DNA of 64,000 nucleotides. Origin: Parvularcula mediterranea (GTDB taxonomy: Bacteria; Pseudomonadota; Alphaproteobacteria; Caulobacterales; Parvularculaceae). Every line of letters starts with the position of its first letter. Position 1 is the stretch's first letter. Shown one piece after another: positions 36,418 to 45,590 of this stretch. Location: the NCBI RefSeq assembly GCF_013085255.1, contig NZ_JABFCX010000002.1, positions 858,501 through 922,500 on the forward strand. Reading direction: 5' to 3'. The position numbers and the translations under genes are program-made. The notes under the pieces were generated by a model. That model searched no databases. It was not told the DNA's origin and worked only from the letters and a program-made list of their open reading frames with translations.

Positions 36418-37086
36418 ATGTTTCGTAGACTTTTCGCGCTCGCCGCGATGGGCGCACTTGGCGCGTGCGCGTCGGTCAGCACGGATACGGTGTTCACGGG
36501 TGAAGAGGACAATATCCTCGTCGTCATTCGGGGCGCCAAGCAAAGCGCCTATATCGATGGCTGGGGGTTCCAGAAGGTCAATGTCGACACCCTGCGTTTC
36601 TCGAGCGACAGCTTCGACGTAAATGTCGCTGTGGCTTTCAGCCAGAAGATGGCGATCCCGGAAGGCATCGATACGGGCCGGGCCAACTACTACATCACTA
36701 CGAATGAAGGCCCTGGCGCCTTCGCCTTTACCCGGCGCACAGGTTCGTCACCCACCGTACCGGTTCTCAACTGCTACGCAGACGGAGCAGCCGTCTTTCA
36801 GCTGAGGCGCGGCGTCGTGAACGTCATCGACATTGACGATCCCCGCGGCCGGAAAACCGCAGAGCGCATCGAGGAGGAAGTGAAGCCCGCCCTCGCCCAG
36901 TACGAGGGGATCACCGCCGAGGTGGTCGCGGCACCAGTGACACATTTCGTGCGCTTCGAAATGGGCTCGAGCGGCGATGTTTATAGCCGGTGCCCCGATA
37001 GCGATGAGGTGCTCTCTGTCGTTCCGGCTGCGGAATGGTTCAGGGACAACCCTGAACGAAGCGGCATCACCGTAATCCGCGGCTGA
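36418..37086 (+). CDS. Hypothetical lipoprotein
   Basis: A 222-residue lipoprotein with signal MFRRLFALAAMGALGAC (lipobox LGAC). The start at 36418 follows AGGGAG; an upstream in-frame alternative start at 36367 would bury the signal. The body is beta-rich (NILVVIRGAKQSAYIDGWGFQKV) with two cysteines (LNCYADG and SRCPDSDE) that could pair. I recognise no family. It is downstream of the PhoD-like gene by 79 bases and converges on the VOC gene. Confidence 0.7.
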   Translation: MFRRLFALAAMGALGACASVSTDTVFTGEEDNILVVIRGAKQSAYIDGWGFQKVNVDTLRFSSDSFDVNVAVAFSQKMAIPEGIDTGRANYYITTNEGPGAFAFTRRTGSSPTVPVLNCYADGAAVFQLRRGVVNVIDIDDPRGRKTAERIEEEVKPALAQYEGITAEVVAAPVTHFVRFEMGSSGDVYSRCPDSDEVLSVVPAAEWFRDNPERSGITVIRG

Positions 37087-37089
37087 CGC

Positions 37090-37497
37090 TTACCCCTTGG
37101 CGGGAAGGTCGGGCATGGCCTGGGCTGGCTCCCAGATCTCGATCTTCACGCCGCCCGGGTCGGTGAACCAGGCGAACTTGCCGTAGCCTTCATCAACAAT
37201 GTCCGAGACCTCGATCCCATCGGCGATGAGTTTCTCGCGATAGCCTTCGATCCCCTCACAGACGAAATTCAGCATGAAGGGATGACCCGCATCGCCAAGA
37301 TAGGTCGTGTCCTGATCGAAGAAGCTGACCAGCGACATCTCCTGATGATCGGGGTCGTCAGGCCGCCGCCAGCGCATCTCGACACCGGCATAGCCATCAC
37401 CGGGGTGGAGCCCCAGGTGCTTCTCGTACCAGGCCTTACGCCCTTGCGGGTCATCCGCCTTGTAGAACACCCCGCCCAGTCCAACGATGCGCGCCAT
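37090..37497 (-). CDS. VOC family (glyoxalase-like) protein
   Basis: A 135-residue protein with the beta-alpha-beta-beta-beta vicinal oxygen chelate fold: ARIVGLGGVFYKADDPQGRKAWYEKHLGL at the start, MRWRRPDDPDHQEMSLVSFF in the middle, and KFAWFTDPGGVKIEIWEP, the standard ending with the metal-binding Glu. Substrate unknown; members include glyoxalases and dioxygenases. ATG 37497 with AAGGAGATCACC upstream is preferred to an 11-residue longer frame. Confidence 0.9.
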   Translation of the reverse strand: MARIVGLGGVFYKADDPQGRKAWYEKHLGLHPGDGYAGVEMRWRRPDDPDHQEMSLVSFFDQDTTYLGDAGHPFMLNFVCEGIEGYREKLIADGIEVSDIVDEGYGKFAWFTDPGGVKIEIWEPAQAMPDLPAKG

Positions 37498-37532
37498 GGT
37501 GATCTCCTTGAAAGCTGGAGAACACCACAACG

Positions 37533-37562
37533 AAAAAGCCCGGCCGTAGCAACGACCGGGCT
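37533..37562 (-). terminator. Rho-independent terminator of the rplS operon
   Basis: On the minus strand AGCCCGGTCGTTGCTACGGCCGGGCT in hairpin form (arms AGCCCGG / CCGGGCT), followed by TTTTT. It sits 26 bases after the rplS stop and ends the leuS-lptE-holA-trmD-rplS run. Confidence 0.85.
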
Positions 37563-37588
37563 CAGCAATTTAGCAGTTGAAAGAGGCC

Positions 37589-37999
37589 TTAGGCGTCTTT
37601 CTTGGCCTTGGCTTTTTTCTTGGCGAGAGCCTCGGCCTGACGCTTGGTGTCGACCTTCTCGGCGATACGGGCCGATTTGCCCTGGCGACCGCGGAGATAG
37701 TAGAGCTTCGCGCGGCGGACTTTACCGCGGCGGACGACTTCGATCTCTTCGACCAGCGGCGAGTAGATCGGGAAGACGCGCTCGACGCCTTCGCCGAAGC
37801 TGATCTTGCGCACGGTGAAGCTCTCATTGATGCCGCCGCCAGAGCGCGAAATACAGACGCCTTCAAACGCCTGGAGACGCTCGCGGTTGCCTTCGCGGAT
37901 CCGGACCTGGACACGCACGGTGTCGCCCGGGGCAAATTCAGGAACTTCGGGTTTCAGTTCGGCTGCAAGCTCGGCTTCGAGCTGCTGGATGATGTTCAT
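37589..37999 (-). CDS. rplS: 50S ribosomal protein L19
   Basis: A 136-residue ribosomal protein located at the 30S-50S interface. L19 signatures: [59 protein letters not shown] and [33 protein letters not shown]. The Lys/Ala-rich C-terminal extension ([10 protein letters not shown]) is longer than in E. coli, as usual for Alphaproteobacteria. ATG 37999 overlaps the trmD stop by 4 bases. Confidence 0.98.
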   Translation of the reverse strand: MNIIQQLEAELAAELKPEVPEFAPGDTVRVQVRIREGNRERLQAFEGVCISRSGGGINESFTVRKISFGEGVERVFPIYSPLVEEIEVVRRGKVRRAKLYYLRGRQGKSARIAEKVDTKRQAEALAKKKAKAKKDA

Positions 38000-38724
38000 G
38001 TCTCGTCCGTCTCTGTATCCGGCGGATTGGACCCCGCCCTCTTCCCCTTTGGGGTGAGCAAGTCGGGTCGTCGCGCGCGCGTCAGGGTCAGGGATTGGTC
38101 CCGTCGCCACTGGTCAATTTTCTTGTGGTCGCCCGAGAGAAGCACGTCCGGGATGGACCGCCCCTCGAACTCCCGAGGTCTCGTGAACTGCGGATATTCG
38201 AGCAGACCCTGCTCAAAGCTCTCATCGTCCCGCGAAGCCAGCGCGCCCAATATACCGGGAACAAGCCGCACGCAAGCCTCGATCATCGCCATCGCGGCCA
38301 CTTCTCCGCCTGCGAGAACGAAGTCGCCGATGGAGACTTCCGTCAGGCCGCGGGCGTCGATCACGCGCTGGTCGACCCCTTCGAACCGGCCGCAGACAAA
38401 GAGCGCGCCGGGACCCTCGGCCAGCTCGTGAGCAAAAGCCTGATCGAAGGGCCTTCCGCGGGGGCTGAGAAGCAGTTTCGGGCCCGGAATAGCCCCGGCA
38501 GCGTCGATGGTTCGCACGAGAACGTCGGCGCGCATGACCATGCCTGGACCGCCGCCGGCAGGGGTGTCGTCCACCGTGCGGTGCTTGTCCTCGGCGAGGT
38601 CCCGGGGGTTCCAGACCTCGTAGGACCAGCGCCCGTCCATGAGCCCTCGGCCCAGGACGCCCACGCCGAGCGGTCCCGGAAAGGCGTCGGGGTAGAGGCT
38701 GACAATGCCTGCGCGCCAGCTCAC
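37996..38724 (-). CDS. trmD: tRNA (guanine-N1)-methyltransferase
   Basis: A 242-residue SPOUT methyltransferase that makes m1G37 in tRNAs. Visible: a N-terminal [21 protein letters not shown], the [18 protein letters not shown] signature, and the trefoil-knot SAM site [18 protein letters not shown] with [13 protein letters not shown] and [14 protein letters not shown]. The start is GTG 38724, overlapping the holA stop as GTGA. trmD is normally in rpsP-rimM-trmD-rplS; here it follows holA instead. Confidence 0.97.
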   Translation of the reverse strand: MSWRAGIVSLYPDAFPGPLGVGVLGRGLMDGRWSYEVWNPRDLAEDKHRTVDDTPAGGGPGMVMRADVLVRTIDAAGAIPGPKLLLSPRGRPFDQAFAHELAEGPGALFVCGRFEGVDQRVIDARGLTEVSIGDFVLAGGEVAAMAMIEACVRLVPGILGALASRDDESFEQGLLEYPQFTRPREFEGRSIPDVLLSGDHKKIDQWRRDQSLTLTRARRPDLLTPKGKRAGSNPPDTETDET

Positions 38725-39776
38725 CTTGCGGCACTCATCGCGAGACGCATCAGAATATTCTCGGCGATCGCCTGATCGGGGGCGCCGGTCTTCTTGCAGG
38801 CGGCTTCGGCCTCGTAGATCGCGGCGGCAGCGCGTTGGAGCTTCGAGAGCGGCCAGGCCTGAAGCTGGCGGGAGACGGCGTCCTGTTCCTGGTAGAAGAC
38901 AGGTGGCTTGATCTTCTTCATTGCAGCACCCGCCCCCTCGCCCTGTGCCATAGCAGCGGCGGCGGGCATGAGGCGGAGGATGCGGTTCTGGGCGAGCCGG
39001 AGAAGCGCGATGACAGACGTGCCGGATGCTTCCGCTTCTGCGAGGGCCGCCGAGAGCTGTTTCACTTGGCCTGACAGCGCGAGGGAGGCGATGGCGAAAC
39101 TGTCCTCCTGCGGAGCATCGGCGAGGCAGGCGGCTACGTCTTCGGCGGTGATCCTGTCATCGCCGTCCGCGCGGACGGATTTCGGGCCCTTGTAGAGGAT
39201 GAGCTTCTCGACCTCCTGGCGCAGGAGCCCGCGGTCGTCGCCGAGGGAGGCGGTGAGGACCGCTGCCGCTTCATTGTCGAGGCTGAGGCCTTCCTCCGCA
39301 CACTGTTCGCGGATGGCGGCCATCGTGTCCCGCGCGCCTTCGGCATAGCAGCCTATGGCGACTGCCTTTTTCGAGGCTTCGGCGGCTTTTCTAAGCCCTG
39401 AGCTCTTCTTGAGATCGCCTGCCTCGATGACCACGAGACCTGCTCCGTCGAGTGTCCCAGCGTCGGCGGCCTTGAGGAGCGATTGCACCGCTGAGGTGAC
39501 CCCTGCGCTGGCGCTCCGCACCCGGACGACCCGGCGCCCGCCAAGGAAGCTCTGAGCGGCGGCCTCATCGGTGAGCTTGGCCGCATCGGCTGCGTCTTCG
39601 TCGGACAGGTTGGCGACGCGCCACGGGTCGGAGAGGTCCTCGGCCACCGCTTTGGCGACAAGCTCAGCTCGCTCATGCACCAGCCCCTGCTCAGGTCCAT
39701 AGATCAGGGCAAGGACGATTCCGTCTCCCGGGGCTTTCAGGAAGCCTTGTACATCCCGTCCCTTCAGCGCCGTCAT
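38721..39776 (-). CDS. holA: DNA polymerase III subunit delta
   Basis: A 351-residue clamp-loader delta subunit. The N-terminal domain has VLALIYGPEQGLVHERAELVAKAV and a degenerate AAA-like fold (delta lacks a true Walker A). Mid-region features are VVIEAGDLKKSSGLRKAAEAS and LGDDRGLLRQEVEKLILY, and the C-terminal clamp-loader collar is helical. It opens the beta clamp. ATG 39776 overlaps the lptE stop by 4 bases; its own stop overlaps trmD. The lptE-holA order is conserved in Proteobacteria. Confidence 0.95.
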   Translation of the reverse strand: MTALKGRDVQGFLKAPGDGIVLALIYGPEQGLVHERAELVAKAVAEDLSDPWRVANLSDEDAADAAKLTDEAAAQSFLGGRRVVRVRSASAGVTSAVQSLLKAADAGTLDGAGLVVIEAGDLKKSSGLRKAAEASKKAVAIGCYAEGARDTMAAIREQCAEEGLSLDNEAAAVLTASLGDDRGLLRQEVEKLILYKGPKSVRADGDDRITAEDVAACLADAPQEDSFAIASLALSGQVKQLSAALAEAEASGTSVIALLRLAQNRILRLMPAAAAMAQGEGAGAAMKKIKPPVFYQEQDAVSRQLQAWPLSKLQRAAAAIYEAEAACKKTGAPDQAIAENILMRLAMSAAR

Positions 39777-40393
39777 TCCTGATTGGCCTCCTGGCGCTCG
39801 GCCTCCTGCTCCTCGATGCGCTGCTCGCGCTCGGCTTCCTGTTCGAGACGGCGGAGCGGGTCGCGGCCACCTGTTTCCTGGAACAGACCACCATCGGACG
39901 TATCGGGCGCACGGCCTTCAGCGTAAAGAGCAGCGTCGATCTCGATCTTGCGGGCAAGGTCGATGACCGCGCGGCGGACGGCGTCCTCACGGGCCACGAG
40001 AGAGGCATATTGGCTGGGCACGACAGCGAAAGAGCTGACGCTCTGGAGGTTCTGGCGCCGTCTCGTATTGGTTTCATTGTCCGTATACGACACGGAAGCA
40101 ATGAGGGTGTAGTTGAACCGGCGGGCGTTGGAGTCGATCGTTACAGAGACTGCCTGGGTTCGTTCGCGAAGCTGCACAGACATGGCGAAGCGCTGCTCGT
40201 CAGCAGCCTCAGGCAGACGCCTTGCAAGCACGGTACGCATCTGGTCACGCGGCTCATCGGGACCCCGGATCGCGCCGAGCTCAATCTCTGCCAGCGCGCC
40301 GCCAAGAGCACCCTGCCCTCCTGTGGCATAGAGCGGCTTGAACCCGCAGGCCGTCAGCACAAGGAGCGAGAGCGAACCGAGGATCGTGCGCAT
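39773..40393 (-). CDS. lptE: LPS-assembly lipoprotein LptE
   Basis: A 206-residue outer-membrane lipoprotein; the signal ends at lipobox LTAC ([22 protein letters not shown]). The mature start CGFKPLYA is the standard LptE/RlpB opening. The domain continues with IELGAIRGPDEPRDQMRTVL and YTLIASVSYTDNETNTRRR. LptE plugs the LptD barrel during LPS insertion. The C-terminal ~45 residues are highly charged (Glu/Arg-rich), longer than in E. coli. ATG overlaps the leuS stop by one base and the stop overlaps holA. Confidence 0.93.
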   Translation of the reverse strand: MRTILGSLSLLVLTACGFKPLYATGGQGALGGALAEIELGAIRGPDEPRDQMRTVLARRLPEAADEQRFAMSVQLRERTQAVSVTIDSNARRFNYTLIASVSYTDNETNTRRRQNLQSVSSFAVVPSQYASLVAREDAVRRAVIDLARKIEIDAALYAEGRAPDTSDGGLFQETGGRDPLRRLEQEAEREQRIEEQEAERQEANQE

Positions 40394-43008
40394 CAGCCTG
40401 CCACCACGTTGACGATCCGCCCCGGCACAACGATCACCTTACGGATGGTCTTGCCTTCGAGGGACCGGGCGATGTCGTCCTGCTCGAGGGCGATCTTCTG
40501 GACCTCGTCCTGGGACGCGTCAGGCGAGACCTTGATCTCGCCGCGGCGCTTGCCGTTGACCTGTACGGGCAGGGTCACGACGTCGTCCTCCAAGAGGCTT
40601 TCGTCCGCCTTCGGCCACGCGGCATCGGCGCAGAGACCCTCGCCGCCGAGCATGGCCCAGCACTCCTCCGCAAGGTGCGGCATGAAGGGCGCTGTCAGCT
40701 GCGTCAGCACACGGAGGGCCTCCGCGGCCACGGGCGCGGCATCGCCGTCGGTCTTGAGACCCTTGAGGGCGCCCAAGAATTCGTAGAGCCGCGCGATGGC
40801 CTTGTTGAAGCGGAAATGCTCGATGTCACCCGTGACGCCGTCGATGGTCTTGTGGGTCTTGCGGCGCAGCGCCATCAGCTCATCGGAAAGGTCTGCACCC
40901 GGAGCGCCTGTGCTCCTGAGGAGCCCCTCGCCCTTGGCGATGGCCTCATGGACGCGATTGGCAAAGCGCGCAGCACCTTCCGCTCCGGCCTCTGTCCACT
41001 CGACATCACGCTCGGGCGGCGAGTCCGAGAGCATGAAGAACCTGACCGCGTCGGCGCCGTAATTGTCCGTCATCGACATCGGATTGACGACGTTCTTCTT
41101 AGACTTGGACATTTTTTCGATGGCGCCGATCTTGACCGGTTTACCGCCGTCGACGGTGAAGGCGTCCTTGCCCCTGACCTCGACTTCTTCGGGGAAGAGC
41201 CAATTGCCCGCTTCGTCCTTGTACGTTGCGTGCGTCACCATCCCTTGCGTGAAGAGGTTGGTGAAGGGCTCGGACTGCTCCGTGTACCCGCACTCTTGCA
41301 TCATGCGGGTGAAGTAGCGGGCATAGAGGAGGTGGAGGATCGCATGCTCAATGCCGCCGATATACTGCTGGACCGGGAGCCAGGCATCGGCTTGGGCCTT
41401 GTCGACGGGCTCGTCCTCCGGCTGCGAGGCGAACCTTGCGAAGTACCAGGAGGAATCGACGAACGTGTCCATCGTGTCCGTGTCGCGCTTCGCATCCTTG
41501 CCGCATTTGGGGCAGGAGACCTCGCGCCAGGCCTTCGCGCAGTCGCGGTCGAGGGGGTTGCCGGGCGTCTTAAATTCCGAAGGGTCGATCTCGGGCAGGC
41601 CCACGGGCAGCTGATCGTCAGGGACCGGAACAGTGCCGCAATCCCCGCAGAGGATGATCGGCATCGGGCAGCCCCAATAGCGCTGGCGGCTGAGACCCCA
41701 GTCTCGGAGGCGGTAATTCGTGGTGCCCTCGCCCCAGCCCATCTCGGCGATCTTCTCAATCGCGGCAGGAAGCGCTTCGTCCGTAGACTTACCGTTCAGG
41801 AACTCTGAATGGATCATGGTGCCGGGGCCGGTATGGGCCTCGGTCCGGCCGTCATCGGTTTCGCAGCTCGGCTCCGCCGTCGCTTTCAGGTCCGTCCCGT
41901 GGCCGCCCAAGGGCTGGATCACCGGCTTGACCGGGAGGCCGTATTTCCTAGCAAAATCAAGGTCGCGCTGGTCATGGGCCGGGCAGGCGAAGATCGCGCC
42001 GGTGCCGTACTGCATCAGGATGAAGTTGCAGGCATAGACCGGCAGCTCTTCATTCGTGAACGGATGACGGCCCGTGACAGGTAGGCGAACGCCTTTCTTC
42101 TCGGCCTTCTCGATATCGGCTTCGGAGGTGCCTTGCGCTGCGCATTCGGTGACGAAAGCGGCAACCTTCGGATCGGTCGATGCGTAATGCTTCGCCAGCG
42201 GATGATCGGGCGCGACGCCCAGGAAGCTTGCGCCATAAAGCGTGTCAGGCCGGGTCGTATAAATCGGCAGGTCGTCCTGGGGCAGATCGCTGCCGGAGAG
42301 CGGGAAGGCCATCTTCAGGCCTTCGGACTTGCCGATCCAGTTGCGCTGCATCTCCTTCACGTGGGCAGGCCAGCCTTCGAGGCGGCCATCGTCCAGAGCT
42401 TCGAGAAGATCGTCTGCACGCTCCGTAATCTTGAAGAACCATGTGGACATGGACTTCTTTTCGACCGGAGCGCCGGAGCGCCAGCCCTTCCCGTCGACCA
42501 CCTGCTCGTTGGCGAGGACGGTCATCTCGACCGGGTCCCAGTTCACGAGGCTCTCGCGGCGCTCGACGAAGCCCTTCTTCAGGAACTCGAGGAACAGCTT
42601 TTGTTGGTGGACGTAGTATTCAGGATCGCAGGTTGCGAACTCCCGGCTCCAGTCGATGGCGAGGCCCATGCGTTTCAGCTGGCTCTTCATCACCTCGATA
42701 TTGCCGTAGGTCCATTCGCGGGGGTGCCCGCCATTGTCCCGCGCGGCATTCTCCGCAGGCAGACCAAAGGCGTCCCAGCCCATCGGGTGGAGGACGTCGA
42801 AGCCCTGCGCTTTCTTGAAGCGCGCGATGACGTCACCCATTGCATAGTTGCGAACGTGGCCGATGTGGATCTTCCCTGAAGGATAGGGAAACATTTCGAG
42901 CACGTAGTATTTCGGCTTGCCGCCCTCATCGTGCGCCTTGAAGCATTCTGCTTCGTCCCAGGCCTTCTGCCATTTGGGTTCCGCGGATGCGGGATCGTAC
43001 CGGACCAT
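40393..43008 (-). CDS. leuS: Leucine--tRNA ligase
   Basis: An 871-residue class Ia aminoacyl-tRNA synthetase. The HIGH motif is in [18 protein letters not shown], the CP1 editing domain has [19 protein letters not shown], the KMSKS loop is [12 protein letters not shown], and a zinc-type CGDCG and CPKCG pair is present. The C-terminal domain ends [20 protein letters not shown] 43008 is used; an in-frame TTG at 43017 with GAAGG four bases upstream is a real alternative. A 34-base near-perfect inverted repeat lies 28 bases before the start. Its stop overlaps lptE. Confidence 0.97.
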   Translation of the reverse strand: MVRYDPASAEPKWQKAWDEAECFKAHDEGGKPKYYVLEMFPYPSGKIHIGHVRNYAMGDVIARFKKAQGFDVLHPMGWDAFGLPAENAARDNGGHPREWTYGNIEVMKSQLKRMGLAIDWSREFATCDPEYYVHQQKLFLEFLKKGFVERRESLVNWDPVEMTVLANEQVVDGKGWRSGAPVEKKSMSTWFFKITERADDLLEALDDGRLEGWPAHVKEMQRNWIGKSEGLKMAFPLSGSDLPQDDLPIYTTRPDTLYGASFLGVAPDHPLAKHYASTDPKVAAFVTECAAQGTSEADIEKAEKKGVRLPVTGRHPFTNEELPVYACNFILMQYGTGAIFACPAHDQRDLDFARKYGLPVKPVIQPLGGHGTDLKATAEPSCETDDGRTEAHTGPGTMIHSEFLNGKSTDEALPAAIEKIAEMGWGEGTTNYRLRDWGLSRQRYWGCPMPIILCGDCGTVPVPDDQLPVGLPEIDPSEFKTPGNPLDRDCAKAWREVSCPKCGKDAKRDTDTMDTFVDSSWYFARFASQPEDEPVDKAQADAWLPVQQYIGGIEHAILHLLYARYFTRMMQECGYTEQSEPFTNLFTQGMVTHATYKDEAGNWLFPEEVEVRGKDAFTVDGGKPVKIGAIEKMSKSKKNVVNPMSMTDNYGADAVRFFMLSDSPPERDVEWTEAGAEGAARFANRVHEAIAKGEGLLRSTGAPGADLSDELMALRRKTHKTIDGVTGDIEHFRFNKAIARLYEFLGALKGLKTDGDAAPVAAEALRVLTQLTAPFMPHLAEECWAMLGGEGLCADAAWPKADESLLEDDVVTLPVQVNGKRRGEIKVSPDASQDEVQKIALEQDDIARSLEGKTIRKVIVVPGRIVNVVAG

Positions 43009-43035
43009 GCTCGTCAAAAAACCTTCGGAAATGCG

Positions 43036-43069
43036 TATGGGTAGGGATGCCTAGGCAGCCCTACCCATA
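43036..43069. repeat. 34-base inverted repeat upstream of leuS
   Basis: Left arm TATGGGTAGGGaTGCCT, right arm AGGCAgCCCTACCCATA. The 17-base arms differ at one position and there is no spacer, and the core TGCCTAGGCA is itself a perfect palindrome. It lies between the DUF3576 stop and the leuS start. It could be an operator, an RNA cruciform in the leuS leader, or a terminator without an adjacent T run. Confidence 0.7.
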
Positions 43070-43106
43070 AGGTAAACGGTGGAGAGAAGAAAAGCGCTGC
43101 GTGCGC

Positions 43107-43556
43107 TTAGCCGACAGCGTTGAGACGCAGCTCGCGGGCGCGGGTGAGGATCGCGTTTTCGATCTCCCGCGCGGTGTTGGGATTGCTCGACGCGTCGGAC
43201 CACTGACCGCCCACGCGGACCTGCTTAAAGACGTTGACCCGGAGAGCATCGGCACGGAGCGCCGTGTCGAGGACCAGCACGTTGACGCGGAAACGCTCGT
43301 CGGGAGCCTGCTGGCTGGCGAACCAATCGGTGGTCACGACGCCGGCAACCGGGTCGACCATGGCGATGGGCATGAAGTCGATGGTCTCGAGCGATGCGGT
43401 CCAGAGGTAGCGGTTCACCGTGGTGACAGCGGAGGTCTTGTCCGAGGCACCAACCCGCAGGTCACGGCCGCCGCTGGTGTCAGCGCAGGCTGCGAGAATG
43501 GCGGCGATGGCCGCGGTGCCGAAAAGCTTGATCAGTCGCTGGGTGTCGGAGCGCAC
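43107..43556 (-). CDS. DUF3576 lipoprotein
   Basis: A 149-residue lipoprotein: signal with lipobox LAAC (AAIAAILAAC), then the DUF3576 domain with VNRYLWTASLETIDFMPIAMVDPVAGVVTTDW, RFRVNVLVLDTALRADALRVNVFKQ and a C-terminal IENAILTRARELRLN. Function unknown; the family is alphaproteobacterial and its gene commonly precedes leuS. The start is GTG 43556, with AAGGA about 10 bases upstream. It diverges from the porin gene. Confidence 0.9.
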   Translation of the reverse strand: MRSDTQRLIKLFGTAAIAAILAACADTSGGRDLRVGASDKTSAVTTVNRYLWTASLETIDFMPIAMVDPVAGVVTTDWFASQQAPDERFRVNVLVLDTALRADALRVNVFKQVRVGGQWSDASSNPNTAREIENAILTRARELRLNAVG

Positions 43557-43752
43557 GTGGAAGTCCTTGTTTCGTGGCCGTCAGCTAGCACCGCAGCGTT
43601 ACCTTTCAAACCCCTTCCCGTCGAAAGGGTTGCATGGAAGCCGCACAACCCGACAATTCGGACAGGAACGGCGGATATACAGCTCTAAGGCCTTTTGTTT
43701 TCGCCGCTTTGCGCCAAGTAAGTCGGGTAGTTTTTCGGCGAAGGTCTAGGAC

Positions 43753-44979
43753 GTGCGTGCCTTGCTCCTCAGTGCAGCGGTTCTGGCTGCGTCCACAGCG
43801 TGGGCGCAGGATGATCCCGTTGTGGTCGAGGGCGACGTTGTTCTGACTGCCGGCGCAACGGATGACGATGTCGAGACCGATCTCGATGCGCGCATCACCG
43901 TCACCGGCACGACCCAGCCTCTTCCTGGTCTTGAGCTCGGCGCCTCGACCGGCGTCAGGATCGACAGCGACCGCAGCTTTAGATTCCCGACCGCTGGCCG
44001 GTATACCTCGATCACCGCAGGTGGCGTGCGTGGTTTCGGCGGCGAAAGCTCTGACGTCTATCTCGACAGGGCCTATCTCTTTGCCCGCGGCGGCTTCGGC
44101 TCGGTCAGCGTCGGTGCGCAGGAAGGCGTGGCTTCACGGCTTTCGGTGACCTCGCCCAACATCTTCCGGGCGCTGGGCGTCAATGACTGGCGGGCAGACC
44201 CGACGGGCCTCAACGACGTCAACACGGTCAATGATTTCTCCGGCTCCGCGCCGAAGATCACCTACATGCCGCCGTCCGGTTTCCTCGGCGGGGTGATCGG
44301 CAACGTCCAGATGGGCGTCTCCTACTCCCCGACCCTCGGCACCTGCGAAGGCAATGATTGCGCGCCGGTCGATGGCCTCGGCCTCGACGCGAATGGCAAC
44401 ATGGTCCTCGAAGATCAGCGCTTCCGCGATGTGTCCGAAGCGGCTGTCTACTACCAGAACGGCTTCAGCATTGGCTCCGACCGGCTCATCCTCGGCCTCG
44501 GCGCGAGTTTCGTGCAGGCTCAGGAAGAGCAGGCTTCGAGCTTCTCGACGGATGATTTCCTCGAAGATTACAAGGCGCTCGCCCTTGGGCTGAACCTTGC
44601 CTATGGCGACATCACGATTGGCGGCTCGGTGAAGACGACCAATGCCGGGCTCGATGAGCAATCGAATGGCCCGAGCGATTACCTCGCCTTCGACGCTGGC
44701 ATCACCTACACCGCAGGCGACTGGCGGATGATGCTCGGTTACGCCCAGGCGGATGCCGAGCGGGACACGAGCCTCCTGATTGGCCCGCAGCAGGGTATCA
44801 ATGTGCCCTTCGCCCTCGATCGCAAGACCCAGACGGCCCAGGCCGGACTTGCCTATGTCCTCGGCAAGGGCATCACGCTGGGCGCGGCTGCCCAGTTCGT
44901 GGACAGCGACAAGCCTGACATGCTGGGCGGTGACGAAGACACGGCTGCCGTGATGATCGAGAGCTCGATCCGCTTCTAG
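43753..44979 (+). CDS. Gram-negative porin-like outer-membrane protein
   Basis: A 408-residue exported beta-barrel protein. It has a signal peptide (MRALLLSAAVLAASTAWAQ). Alternating strands include YTSITAGGVRGFGGESSDVYLDRAYLFARGGFGSVSVGAQ, and the loop region FRALGVNDWRADPTGLN fits the constriction-loop part of general porins. The C-terminus SSIRF ends in Phe as needed for BAM assembly. Two Cys in TCEGNDCAPVD may form a loop disulfide. It probably allows diffusion of small solutes. The start is GTG. It converges with the thiE-like gene, overlapping stops by 4 bases. Confidence 0.88.
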   Translation: MRALLLSAAVLAASTAWAQDDPVVVEGDVVLTAGATDDDVETDLDARITVTGTTQPLPGLELGASTGVRIDSDRSFRFPTAGRYTSITAGGVRGFGGESSDVYLDRAYLFARGGFGSVSVGAQEGVASRLSVTSPNIFRALGVNDWRADPTGLNDVNTVNDFSGSAPKITYMPPSGFLGGVIGNVQMGVSYSPTLGTCEGNDCAPVDGLGLDANGNMVLEDQRFRDVSEAAVYYQNGFSIGSDRLILGLGASFVQAQEEQASSFSTDDFLEDYKALALGLNLAYGDITIGGSVKTTNAGLDEQSNGPSDYLAFDAGITYTAGDWRMMLGYAQADAERDTSLLIGPQQGINVPFALDRKTQTAQAGLAYVLGKGITLGAAAQFVDSDKPDMLGGDEDTAAVMIESSIRF

Positions 44980-45590
44980 GAAACTTCGCCCGCGAAGGCG
45001 TCGATGGCTCCGAAGCCTTGAAAGGGCGTGCCTTCAAGTTCGGCAGCCTTTTCCTCGTCCATTCCTCCCAGCGCGAAGAGCGGCATCGGTGAGGCTTGCG
45101 CGATCGCGACGGCCCGCTCCCGGCCCATAGCCTGCGCTTCTGGATGGCTGCGGGTCGCGAAGATCGGAGAGAGGAAGGCGGCATCGGCCTGCGCTGCGAA
45201 CGCGGCCACCAGCTCGTCCTCGTCATGGGCGGGCATGGTGAGGAGCCCCGGTGCGCCTGGAAGCTTGTGGTGGCCGTCAGCACCCTCCAGCTGAGCCCGC
45301 GCCACTTTAAAGAGATGCCCGCGCTCCTGAACGATCCGACGGACACTGTCCGCAAGGGCGATCCGCTCCTCAGGACCCAAGTGGTCATGGCGGAAGATGA
45401 AGGCGAGCGGCTTTTCCAGCGCCGGCAGCGCTGCTGCCAGCTCTTCCACGGGAGGTAGCCTCTCGGCATCGCTGAACAGCGCCAATGCGAAGGGAAGGTC
45501 GCATGGTTTCGGCGAGGCGGCGCGGAGACGCCAGGCCGCAGCCGAGAGAGCCATGACACGGTCGGAAAACTCTGCCACGGGGCGCGGCAT
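44976..45590 (-). CDS. Thiamine phosphate synthase-like (ThiE/TenI family) protein
   Basis: About 204 residues with a TIM-barrel ThiE/TenI pattern: LPFALALFSDAERLPPVEEL, FIFRHDHLGPEER, HHKLPGAPGLLTMPAHDEDEL, then DAAFLSPIFATRSHPEAQAMG (the LSPIFxTxSHPG family hallmark) and MPLFALGGMDEEKA (GG phosphate site). Canonical ThiE residues at the pyrophosphate site are only partly kept, so it may be TenI-like rather than a true thiamine phosphate synthase. The ATG at 45590 shares CATG with the start of yggS on the other strand; ATG 45554 is an alternative giving 192 residues. Confidence 0.75.
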   Translation of the reverse strand: MPRPVAEFSDRVMALSAAAWRLRAASPKPCDLPFALALFSDAERLPPVEELAAALPALEKPLAFIFRHDHLGPEERIALADSVRRIVQERGHLFKVARAQLEGADGHHKLPGAPGLLTMPAHDEDELVAAFAAQADAAFLSPIFATRSHPEAQAMGRERAVAIAQASPMPLFALGGMDEEKAAELEGTPFQGFGAIDAFAGEVS

